Below the pieces are notes generated by a model. The model searched no databases. It saw only the letters and a list, made by a program, of their open reading frames with translations, and had not been told where the DNA came from. A stretch of DNA of 7,138 bases from an uncultured bacterium (GTDB lineage Bacteria; Cyanobacteriota; Vampirovibrionia; Gastranaerophilales; Gastranaerophilaceae), in contig CAPYQR010000034.1 of assembly GCA_948742005.1 (NCBI GenBank), positions 5,202 through 12,339 on the forward strand, written 5' to 3'. The translations under genes were made by a program, and so were the position numbers. How positions within the stretch are numbered: position 1 is the first letter of the stretch; every line of letters starts with the position of its first letter. Below are positions 1-5,756 of the stretch, piece by piece.

Positions 1-690
1 GATGTTATCAGCGCAATTTCATCATATTGTCCTGATATTACATATCTTGATTTGGGGCAGTCTGATTGGGGAACAATTCCAAAAGATGCGCTAAAATACC
101 TTAATGCTATTGCAAATTATGATGTAATTTCAATGGGCTGCGGATTAAACACGGTCGGAGGTGTATGTGATGTTGTTGAGGGGATTTTGAAGAAGAACAA
201 AAAATCCTACACCCCCGTTATTATTGATGCTGATGCAATTAATATTATTGCTAAAAATAAATCCTTTAATTTTCCTCTAAATTCAATAATAACCCCGCAT
301 CCTTTAGAATTATCACGTCTTATGGGGCTTGATGTCAATGAAATTCAATCAAACAGGGCAAAGTGGGCTTGGGAAGCAAGTAAAGAATTTGATTGCATTG
401 TGCTGTTAAAAGGACATGAAACCGTCATAGCACTTCCAAGCGGAAAAATCTATTTAAACCACACAGGCAACTCTTCTCTATCAAAAGCAGGAACAGGCGA
501 TGTTTTAACAGGAATGATTGCAGGCTTTTGCGCACAAGGAGCACCAATAGAAGCCGCTGCTTGCTGTGCTGTTTATTTACATGGGATAACAAGTGAAATT
601 GCTTCCAAAAACTTAAGCGAATACAGCGTTTTAGCATCCGACCTTGTAAAATACATTCCGCTTTCTTTTAAGCACATTTTTCAAAACTAA
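1..690 (+). CDS. nnrD: ADP/ATP-dependent NAD(P)H-hydrate dehydratase, C-terminal part (5' end outside window)
   Basis: This enzyme dehydrates the damaged cofactor NAD(P)H hydrate back to NAD(P)H at the expense of ADP or ATP, in the cytoplasm. The frame is open from base 1, and 229 residues are visible before TAA at 688-690. The ribokinase-like motifs of the YjeF C-terminal domain appear in order: DADAIN (visible residues 76-81), TPHP-LE (98-103), LLKGHETV (about 135-142), and AGTGDVLTG (163-171), whose Asp167 is the expected catalytic base. An Ala-rich helix with YLHG follows, as usual at the end of this fold. An in-frame TTG at 52 lies inside the fold and is not the start. Many bacteria fuse this domain to an N-terminal NnrE epimerase; whether that is so here lies outside the window. 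The gene converges on the protease gene with 3 bases between stop codons and no visible terminator. Family identity is confident. Confidence 0.92.
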   Translation, partial: DVISAISSYCPDITYLDLGQSDWGTIPKDALKYLNAIANYDVISMGCGLNTVGGVCDVVEGILKKNKKSYTPVIIDADAINIIAKNKSFNFPLNSIITPHPLELSRLMGLDVNEIQSNRAKWAWEASKEFDCIVLLKGHETVIALPSGKIYLNHTGNSSLSKAGTGDVLTGMIAGFCAQGAPIEAAACCAVYLHGITSEIASKNLSEYSVLASDLVKYIPLSFKHIFQN

Positions 691-693
691 AGC

Positions 694-1764
694 TTATTTT
701 ACGGGAACATCATCCAAAGAACAATAAATTACCCCTAATAAATCAACGTCCAGAACCGTTTCAATCGATAATTTAATTTCCTGAACGGAATTTGAAGCCG
801 AAACAAGGGTTATTGTTTTATCATCAACTTTTTTAACGCCGTAGCCGTGCGCGCCATCCAGGTTTACTTTTTTCCCGTTAATATCTTTAACTGTTTTTGA
901 TTCGGAAAATTCAAAATCCATCAAGGATTTTTCAGGATTCTGTTTAAATTTCTCAAGGAGATTTAAAATCTCCTCCCTATCTTTAGTTTCAACAGAATCT
1001 AAAATTCCCGTCAAAAGCCAATAAGCCTGTCTTATTTCGCCAACATTCAACGGGTCTATTTCAGTATTTGCAAAATACAAATATTTTGGCAAACTTTTAT
1101 CAACCTTTATTTTTCCGTCAAGCAAATCCTGTCTGTATTTTCTTGCAGCAATTTCCAAAACAAGCATATCATCATCGCCCACAGACAATAAAGTGTAATT
1201 TTCATTTTCTTCTTTTAATTCATCTTTTGTAACAGTATAGGTCTTTTCAGGACCTTTAAAATAAACTTCAATATTTCCGTCATTATTCACATTTATTGCA
1301 TTATGAAGAATTTTTGACCCTTTTTCAGTATAGGAAAGATTATTCACAGCACTCAAAAGCCAGCAATCACCAATAATCCCTTGAATAACGGGTTCATCAA
1401 TATATCCGTTTACAAGATTTTCATCTTCTCTTACGACATCTTTAATTTTTTCATTTCCTTTATTTTTATTTAAATATCCGCCAATAATAGGAATATCAAG
1501 ATAAGAATCTGCTTTATTAATTGCGGAATTTAATTTTTCATTATCTATATTTGAATTCATATAAATATCATAATAATCGGTAGAATAATTATCAACCTCA
1601 ATTTTAACAGGAATATTACTTTTTGCAAAAGAATCAATTTTTAGCGAATTGAAAATCATCAAAGCACCCGCAAGCGCAAGCCCTGCTTTTTTGACCGCGG
1701 TAATTTTTTTTGATTGAAAATTAATGTTGGAATTGAGATTATTGTTCAAATTTTTAAGAATCAT
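694..1764 (-). CDS. Exported calpain-like cysteine protease (C2 family)
   Basis: The 356-residue product carries the calpain active-site signature QGIIGDCWLLSA at residues 128-139. Gln128 is the expected oxyanion-hole residue and Cys134 the nucleophile. MLVLEIAARKYRQD (200-213) matches the conserved LE-A-AK helix of calpain domain IIa. DGAHGYGV (303-310) supplies catalytic His306, and SASNS (322-326) supplies the likely triad Asn325. The usual Asn-Pro-Trp is not kept there. The N-terminus is basic, then hydrophobic (about 25-40), ending DSFA, so a Sec-type signal peptide is likely with export beyond the inner membrane. Residues about 48-120 form a low-similarity stretch that could be a propeptide or binding region. 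No EF-hand or C2-like domain is seen, so calcium control is not indicated. The ATG at 1762-1764 is backed by a Shine-Dalgarno 11 bases upstream. The target is unknown. Confidence is high for the fold and moderate for activity. Confidence 0.86.
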   Translation of the reverse strand: MILKNLNNNLNSNINFQSKKITAVKKAGLALAGALMIFNSLKIDSFAKSNIPVKIEVDNYSTDYYDIYMNSNIDNEKLNSAINKADSYLDIPIIGGYLNKNKGNEKIKDVVREDENLVNGYIDEPVIQGIIGDCWLLSAVNNLSYTEKGSKILHNAINVNNDGNIEVYFKGPEKTYTVTKDELKEENENYTLLSVGDDDMLVLEIAARKYRQDLLDGKIKVDKSLPKYLYFANTEIDPLNVGEIRQAYWLLTGILDSVETKDREEILNLLEKFKQNPEKSLMDFEFSESKTVKDINGKKVNLDGAHGYGVKKVDDKTITLVSASNSVQEIKLSIETVLDVDLLGVIYCSLDDVPVK

Positions 1765-1775
1765 TTATAATTATT

Positions 1776-1781
1776 CTCCTT
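1776..1781 (-). promoter_or_regulatory. Shine-Dalgarno for the calpain-like gene
   Basis: AAGGAG on the minus strand lies 11 bases before the ATG at 1762-1764. The spacing is slightly long, but it is the only strong site here. It supports the upstream ATG and so the presence of the N-terminal signal peptide. Confidence 0.7.
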
Positions 1782-1799
1782 GAGATTATTTTAAATTAA

Positions 1800-1827
1800 A
1801 TTTTAAATAAATAAAACCGAAACACAA
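1800..1827 (-). promoter_or_regulatory. Possible promoter for the calpain-like gene
   Basis: On the minus strand TTGTGT (1822-1827) and TAAAAT (1800-1805) are separated by 16 bases. This would give a start near 1793 and a leader of about 29 bases containing the Shine-Dalgarno. The terminator at 1841-1874 lies just upstream and should insulate the gene from the 1914-2387 unit, so a promoter is expected here. The stretch is so AT-rich that the exact boxes are uncertain. Confidence 0.35.
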
Positions 1828-1840
1828 AATTAATTGCCAT

Positions 1841-1874
1841 AAAAAAATTCCAAACAAGAAATTGTTTGGAATTT
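1841..1874 (-). terminator. Rho-independent terminator of the 157-residue protein gene
   Basis: A perfect 13-base-pair inverted repeat (1845-1857 against 1862-1874) has a 4-base loop. Read on the minus strand, the hairpin runs straight into a seven-T tract (1841-1847, partly stem). It lies about 40 bases past the stop at 1914-1916. The opposite strand has no T tract, so it acts in one direction only. It separates the unit at 1914-2387 from the protease gene downstream. Confidence 0.87.
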
Positions 1875-1913
1875 GAAAAAAATATTAAACTGTTTAAGAT
1901 TGTAAAATCTTTT

Positions 1914-2387
1914 CTAGCCGTTTTGACGGTCATCGATAGCTTGGTCAGCACCCTCAGAAGCAGCTTTTCCAAGACCTGTTAACAAGTTAAACATACCTTT
2001 GACACCGCCTTTAGCAGCTGCAACAGTGTTACCTGCCATATTAACGCCTTTGTCAAATGTTTCTGCAACATGGCTTCCTGCATCGTATAGCGCATTTTCA
2101 ACCGTACATAAAGCATCTGAAGCTGCATCATAAATTGTTGCCCCTGCTGATTTTACGCCTGCTTTACCTGCATCAATTAAATCTGAACCAAATTCTTTAA
2201 TAGAGCCTGTAAATGTTGATGAATCGTTTTTGTTGATTTCATCAAATGCACTTTTAGCATTTTCAGCCGCTTGATTCTTTGCTGCTTGTGTTTCGTCTTT
2301 AACCGCTTTTACTTCTGCATCGTTTTTAGCACGTGATGCTTGGTGTCTCATTGAAATTTGACTGTTTCCTGAAGAAATATCTGGCAT
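1914..2387 (-). CDS. Uncharacterised Ala/Gly-rich helical protein with about 11-residue periodicity
   Basis: I do not recognise this 157-residue protein. Residues 1-55 are polar and charged, rich in Ala, Lys, Asp and Asn, and probably helical. Residues 63-150 can be written as eight blocks of 11 residues (starting at 63, 74, 85, 96, 107, 118, 129 and 140) with small or hydrophobic residues recurring near block positions 1, 5 and 8. Echoes include YDAASD (86-91), YDAGSH (101-106) and GKAG/GKAA. Such a pattern resembles amphipathic helices of LEA-like, apolipoprotein-like or phasin-like proteins that lie on membranes or protect macromolecules; this is inference. There is one Cys (94), no Trp, no signal peptide and no transmembrane segment. 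The gene has its own promoter, a strong Shine-Dalgarno and a strong terminator, so it is probably well expressed. Its base composition is higher in GC than its neighbours (29 of 60 at 1921-1980), in part from Ala and Gly codons. Confidence 0.82.
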   Translation of the reverse strand: MPDISSGNSQISMRHQASRAKNDAEVKAVKDETQAAKNQAAENAKSAFDEINKNDSSTFTGSIKEFGSDLIDAGKAGVKSAGATIYDAASDALCTVENALYDAGSHVAETFDKGVNMAGNTVAAAKGGVKGMFNLLTGLGKAASEGADQAIDDRQNG

Positions 2388-2395
2388 AATTTTGT

Positions 2396-2401
2396 CTCCT
2401 T
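2396..2401 (-). promoter_or_regulatory. Shine-Dalgarno for the 157-residue protein
   Basis: AAGGAG on the minus strand lies 8 bases before the ATG at 2385-2387. This is near-ideal spacing, and it fixes the start at Met1 rather than the in-frame Met13. Confidence 0.85.
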
Positions 2402-2424
2402 ATAATATTTAAACTCTTTACAAT

Positions 2425-2452
2425 TTTATAGTTTCACAACTACACTTTTCAA
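2425..2452 (-). promoter_or_regulatory. Sigma-70-type promoter for the 157-residue protein
   Basis: On the minus strand TTGAAA (2447-2452), a 16-base spacer and TATAAA (2425-2430) would start transcription near 2418. The leader would be about 30 bases and include the Shine-Dalgarno at 2396-2401. The TTGAAN -35 element recurs at the other promoters proposed in this window. Confidence 0.6.
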
Positions 2453-2460
2453 AATAACCT

Positions 2461-2555
2461 AATTGCAATTTAGTATTTTTTCTTATGTTAAGTTTATCGG
2501 CGATTTTTTTTAAAACTTTAGAATTGTGCAATGTTTATGTTACAAAAGTTAACAT
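2461..2555. promoter_or_regulatory. Candidate operator region between divergent genes
   Basis: The 257-base gap 2388-2644 holds no gene. Besides the two promoters it contains a perfect 10-base palindrome, AATTGCAATT (2461-2470). It also has ATGTTA at 2485-2490 and 2537-2542, and the inverted copy TAACAT at 2550-2555. The last two form a dyad with a 7-base centre. These lie upstream of the minus-strand promoter and between the two transcription units, as expected for a regulator site. In DNA this AT-rich, some dyads occur by chance. Confidence 0.25.
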
Positions 2556-2609
2556 TAACCATCCCAAAAGCAGCAATAGCAAGAAACTAAATATTATCTT
2601 AATTTAAAT

Positions 2610-2638
2610 TTGAAATAAAACCCGAATGAAATTAAAAT
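2610..2638 (+). promoter_or_regulatory. Promoter of licC-licA, predicted leaderless
   Basis: TTGAAA (2610-2615), a 17-base spacer and TAAAAT (2633-2638) place the transcription start about 7 bases on, at 2645, which is the A of the licC ATG. No Shine-Dalgarno precedes the ATG. A TATAAT also occurs at 2638-2643, but it would be 22 bases from the -35 and would start transcription inside the gene, so the TAAAAT box is preferred. Confidence 0.55.
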
Positions 2639-2644
2639 ATAATT

Positions 2645-3502
2645 ATGCACTATGTTGATAACGCAATTATTATGGCTGCAGGGTTTTCAAGCCGTTTTTG
2701 CCCGCTTTCTTTTGAAAAACCTAAAGGTTTAATCAAAGTCAGGGGTGAAATCCTTATAGAAAGACAGATTAAACAGCTAAAATCGGCAGGAATAAATGAA
2801 ATTATTATCGTTACAGGATACAAAGCCAAAAAATTTGAATATTTAAAAGAAAAATTTGACGTAATTTTAATCGAAAACAAAGAATATTTAACAAGAAACA
2901 ATCATTCGAGCATAAATGCCGCTAAAAAATACCTCAAAAATTCCTATATTTGTTCATCTGACAATTATTTTCCCGAAAACCTCTTTGAAAAACAAGCTGA
3001 TTGCGCTTATTATTCCGCTCTTTTTGCACCTCAAGAAACTCTTGAATGGGGGATTGAACTTGATAAAAACGATAAAATAATTGCTTCTTCTCCGGGCGGG
3101 TTTAATCAATGGTATATCCTTGGGCATGCTTTTTGGGATGAAGAATTTAGTAAAAATTTCATTAAAATTTTAGATGAGAATTACAACAAAAAAGAAATTT
3201 ACCTGAAACTCTGGGATGAAGTTTATCTTGATAATATTGACAAATTAACTTTAAAAATTAAAAAATATCCGCCCGATTCCATCTTTGAATTTGACACGCT
3301 TGATGAATTAAGAGAATTTGACAAAAGTTATTTAAATAATTCAGATTCTATAATCCTTAAAAATATTTCAAAAATTTTAAAAACCGAAGAAAAAAACTTT
3401 TGCAAGTTTTTGCCTTTAAAAAACGGTTTTTGTTTTAATTTTGAAAACAAAAAATATAAATTTGACTACAAAAATCAAACTTTAGAGGAATTTAATGATT
3501 AA
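2645..3502 (+). CDS. licC: LicC-like CTP:phosphocholine cytidylyltransferase with C-terminal extension
   Basis: The predicted reaction is CTP + phosphocholine to CDP-choline + PPi in the cytoplasm. The nucleotidyltransferase signature is AAGFSSR (residues 11-17) with KPKGLIKV (25-32). Next come LIERQI (37-42) and INEIIIVTGY (50-59). SSDNYF (104-109) gives metal-binding Asp106, and LWDEVYLDNI (189-198) gives the second likely metal ligand, Asp191. SIFEFDTLDELREFD (212-226) matches the end of known LicC proteins. The pneumococcal enzyme is about 229 residues; here about 55 residues follow the catalytic domain. That tail (about 236-275) resembles the first strands of choline-kinase domains that are fused to LicC in some Firmicutes. 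The ATG at 2645 is the only start that keeps the first beta strand, since the next ATG (2672) falls within it. It lacks a Shine-Dalgarno. Phosphoethanolamine or another phospho-aminoalcohol is possible as substrate. The gene overlaps licA. Confidence 0.85.
   Translation: MHYVDNAIIMAAGFSSRFCPLSFEKPKGLIKVRGEILIERQIKQLKSAGINEIIIVTGYKAKKFEYLKEKFDVILIENKEYLTRNNHSSINAAKKYLKNSYICSSDNYFPENLFEKQADCAYYSALFAPQETLEWGIELDKNDKIIASSPGGFNQWYILGHAFWDEEFSKNFIKILDENYNKKEIYLKLWDEVYLDNIDKLTLKIKKYPPDSIFEFDTLDELREFDKSYLNNSDSIILKNISKILKTEEKNFCKFLPLKNGFCFNFENKKYKFDYKNQTLEEFND
3485..3490 (+). promoter_or_regulatory. Shine-Dalgarno of licA inside the end of licC
   Basis: GAGGAA lies 4 bases before the licA ATG at 3495 and within the last licC codons. 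Together with the overlap it points to translational coupling of the two enzymes. Confidence 0.65.
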
Positions 3503-4418
3503 TTTAGAAGATAAAAAAAGGATTGAATTTTTAGCAAAACAAAACTTTAAAAGCGGAAAAATCCTTGAAATCAAACGTCTTGGCGGATTATCAAACAGAA
3601 ATTATTACGTAAAAATTGCAAACTTATTAAAATCAAAACCTGATACAATTGAAGAATTTGTTTTTCGCCTGCCGGGTTTTGGTACAGAGCTTATAACTGA
3701 CAGAAAAGATGAAAAAATAAGCACACAGCTGGCTAATAAAATCGGAATTGATTCAAAGCTTGTGTATTTTGACGACAAAACAGGTGAAAAAATTGCATAT
3801 TTTATCAAAAATTCAACAACTATGAATCCTGAAAGTTTAAAAAAAGAAGAAAATATCATTCTTATAGCGCAAACTTTTAAAAAACTTCACAATTCAAATT
3901 TTGATACTAAAATTCCTTTTGATATTATAAAAACCATTGAAAACTACGAAAAAATTATCAATCAAAACAAAATAGAATACTTTAGCGACTATTTTAAAAT
4001 CAAAGACTATATTTATCCTTTTGCACTTAAAGAATTTCAAAACAAAAATAAAGTACCCTGCCATAACGACCCTGTTTGTGAAAATTGGATTTTACAAGAT
4101 GAAAACGGAAAGAAAAAAATGTTTTTAATTGATTGGGAATACGGCGGGATGAATAATCCCATCTGGGATTTAGCTCTTGTTTCATCAGAAGCTCACTATA
4201 CAGATGAGCAAGATGAAATATTATTAAAAGAATATTATAATAAAAATATAGTCACAAAAGAATATAAAAAATTAATAATCAATAAGATAATAATCGATTT
4301 TTATCTTTCGCTGTGGGCAAAAACACGCATAATTTATGACGGAGAGCTTATGGTTGATTATTCTTGTGAACATTATAATAAAATGAAGAATAATATTGAA
4401 ATTTTAAAAAAATTATAG
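3495..4418 (+). CDS. licA: LicA-like choline kinase (aminoglycoside phosphotransferase/choline kinase fold)
   Basis: The predicted reaction is phosphorylation of choline, or a related aminoalcohol, by ATP, giving the substrate for the LicC enzyme encoded just before it. The 307-residue product has an N-lobe strand RLGGLSNRNYYV (28-39), typical of LicA, then FVFRLPGFGTE (55-65). The catalytic loop is CHNDPVCENWIL (189-200), with His190, Asp192 and Asn197 in the Brenner-motif positions. The choline-kinase motif LIDWEYGGMNNPIWDLA (211-227) follows, with metal-binding Asp213 and Asp225. Length is normal for LicA. The ATG at 3495 overlaps the licC stop by 8 bases and has a Shine-Dalgarno, so the two genes form one operon. 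No LicB transporter or LicD transferase is present. Ethanolamine kinase is the main alternative. Confidence is high for a small-molecule kinase and good for choline. Confidence 0.85.
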   Translation: MINLEDKKRIEFLAKQNFKSGKILEIKRLGGLSNRNYYVKIANLLKSKPDTIEEFVFRLPGFGTELITDRKDEKISTQLANKIGIDSKLVYFDDKTGEKIAYFIKNSTTMNPESLKKEENIILIAQTFKKLHNSNFDTKIPFDIIKTIENYEKIINQNKIEYFSDYFKIKDYIYPFALKEFQNKNKVPCHNDPVCENWILQDENGKKKMFLIDWEYGGMNNPIWDLALVSSEAHYTDEQDEILLKEYYNKNIVTKEYKKLIINKIIIDFYLSLWAKTRIIYDGELMVDYSCEHYNKMKNNIEILKKL

Positions 4419-4446
4419 TTGAACCAAACGAATTTTATTTTATAAT
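4419..4446 (+). promoter_or_regulatory. Promoter of rarA, predicted leaderless
   Basis: TTGAAC (4419-4424) starts right after the licA stop. A 16-base spacer leads to a perfect TATAAT (4441-4446). A start 7 bases on falls at 4453, the A of the rarA ATG. No Shine-Dalgarno is present in the 34-base gap. No terminator separates licA from rarA, so read-through from the licC promoter is also possible. Confidence 0.7.
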
Positions 4447-4452
4447 CAAAAT

Positions 4453-5676
4453 ATGGAAAACAACAGCCTTTTTGACTCTTTAGAAAACAGCAACAAACAA
4501 ATTCCGCTTGCGGAATTAATGCGCCCGAAAAATATTGATGAATATTTAGGGCAGACAAAAGTAATTAATGAAAATTCTCCTTTTTTAAAACTTTTAAAAG
4601 CAAAAAGACTTTTTTCATTCATACTCTGGGGTCCGCCAGGATGCGGAAAAACAACCCTTGCGCGTTTGTGTGCAAATTTTCACAACGCCTGTTTTTTGGA
4701 GCTTTCCGCAGTTAATTCAGGCGTAAAAGACATCAAAGAAGCTGTAGAAATTGCAAAACTAAAATTAAGAGAGGGCACAAAAACAATTGTTTTTATTGAC
4801 GAAATCCACAGATTTTCCAAAACACAGCAAGATTCCCTTTTGCCTTATGTTGAATCAGGGTTATTTTATTTTATAGGCTCAACTACCGAAAACCCATCTT
4901 TTCACACCGTTCCTGCGCTGATTTCGCGCGCTCAGGTTGTGATGTTAAATAAAATTGATAAAGAAAATATTAAAAATATTGTTTTAAAAGGCTTTTCTTA
5001 TCTTTGCAAAAATTATGGCGAAAAAAAGCTTGATGAAGAATCTCTTGAACTGATTGCAGACCTGTCGCAAGGAGATGCAAGATATTGTTTAAATGCAATT
5101 GAAAACAGTTATTTTGCTTCGGACAATGAAATCAAAAAAGAAACAATTGAAGCACTTTTGCAAAAATCCTCCATAAGATATTCTATAGATTCACATTATG
5201 ATTACGCGAGCGCTTTTCAAAAAAGTTTAAGAGGTTCAGATAAGAACGCAGCAATTTATTATCTTGCAAAAATGCTTTTATCAGGCGAAGACCCGAGATT
5301 TATCGCCAGAAGATTAATTGTTGTTGCTTCTGAAGATGTTGGAAATGCCGATTTTCGCGCTTTATTAATCGCCGAAGCCGCGCTTCGTGCCGTTGAACAT
5401 CTTGGAATGCCCGAAGCAAGAATAACCTTAGCGCAGGCGGTTGAATTTATTGCAAATGCCAAAAAATCAAACCGCGCAATTAAAGCAATTGACAACGCAA
5501 TAAAAGATATTAAGCAAGGAGCGGATTACCTGCCCCCAATGCATCTTCGAGACGCACATTATAAATCCGCAAAAAATTACGGCTTTGGACAAGGCTACGT
5601 ATATACACACGACAACCCTGATTATATTCAGCAGTTTTTGCCTGACGAAATAAAAGATAAAAAATATTTTGAATAA
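4453..5676 (+). CDS. rarA: Replication-associated recombination protein RarA (MgsA), AAA+ ATPase
   Basis: RarA is a clamp-loader-like ATPase that acts at stalled replication forks and interacts with single-strand-binding protein. Its N-terminus has LAELMRPKNIDEYLGQ (19-34), typical of the family. Walker A is GPPGCGKT (60-67) and Walker B is IVFIDE (112-117). Sensor 1 is GSTTENPSF (142-150), and SRA (158-160) carries the likely arginine finger, Arg159. The C-terminal half has the tetramerisation region with EDPRFIARRL, ASEDVGNAD and HLGMPEARI, and then PPMHLRDAHY and GYVYTHDNP near the end. Length (407) is slightly shorter than Escherichia coli (447) and Bacillus subtilis (about 420) RarA, with no motif lost. 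The gene has its own promoter and no Shine-Dalgarno, and ends in a hairpin shared with the convergent gene. No functional link to licA is suggested beyond position. Confidence 0.96.
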   Translation: MENNSLFDSLENSNKQIPLAELMRPKNIDEYLGQTKVINENSPFLKLLKAKRLFSFILWGPPGCGKTTLARLCANFHNACFLELSAVNSGVKDIKEAVEIAKLKLREGTKTIVFIDEIHRFSKTQQDSLLPYVESGLFYFIGSTTENPSFHTVPALISRAQVVMLNKIDKENIKNIVLKGFSYLCKNYGEKKLDEESLELIADLSQGDARYCLNAIENSYFASDNEIKKETIEALLQKSSIRYSIDSHYDYASAFQKSLRGSDKNAAIYYLAKMLLSGEDPRFIARRLIVVASEDVGNADFRALLIAEAALRAVEHLGMPEARITLAQAVEFIANAKKSNRAIKAIDNAIKDIKQGADYLPPMHLRDAHYKSAKNYGFGQGYVYTHDNPDYIQQFLPDEIKDKKYFE

Positions 5677-5679
5677 AAG

Positions 5680-5739
5680 TTTTCCGCAAGGGGCTCTTGA
5701 ATCAAGAACCCCTTTAAACTTTTCTATAATTTTCCGCAA
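5680..5739 (+). repeat. 10-base direct repeat flanking the rarA terminator
   Basis: TTTTCCGCAA occurs at 5680-5689 and again at 5730-5739, 50 bases apart, on either side of the hairpin between the convergent genes. It may be the trace of a small duplication or simply chance. Confidence 0.4.
5688..5724. terminator. Terminator between convergent rarA and the NAGPA-domain gene
   Basis: A hairpin pairs 5688-5698 with 5704-5714 around a 5-base loop. Four G:C pairs sit near its base, and there is one internal mismatch (5694/5708), which is C:A on the plus strand and a G:U wobble on the minus strand. On the plus strand it is followed by a T-rich tail (TTTAAACTTTTC), 12 bases after the rarA stop. 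On the minus strand the following tract is less T-rich. It probably ends rarA and may help stop the opposing transcript. Confidence 0.72.
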
Positions 5740-5756
5740 AACTATTTTATTTAAAT

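Noticed and set aside
52..54. TTG at 52 as start of the nnrD gene
   Set aside because: The frame is open to base 1 and the residues before it continue the domain; starting here would remove the front of the ribokinase-like fold.
425..637. Antisense open frame of 70 codons within nnrD
   Set aside because: It is a shadow of conserved nnrD codons with no start signal and low-complexity Leu/Arg content.
957..973. Inverted repeat GGAGATTT/AAATCTCC as a terminator for nnrD
   Set aside because: It lies deep inside the protease coding sequence, 270 bases past the nnrD stop, has a very small loop and no following T tract.
2388..2644. Small RNA or riboswitch in the divergent intergenic region
   Set aside because: No stable GC-rich stem or terminator was seen on either strand, and the predicted leaders are 30 bases or less.
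2672..2674. ATG at 2672 as licC start
   Set aside because: It would delete the first beta strand leading into the AAG nucleotide-binding loop; ATG 2645 keeps it.
5467..5739. Open frame of 90 codons on the minus strand over the end of rarA
   Set aside because: It lies antisense to well-conserved rarA codons, has no Shine-Dalgarno or domain, and runs through the terminator hairpin.
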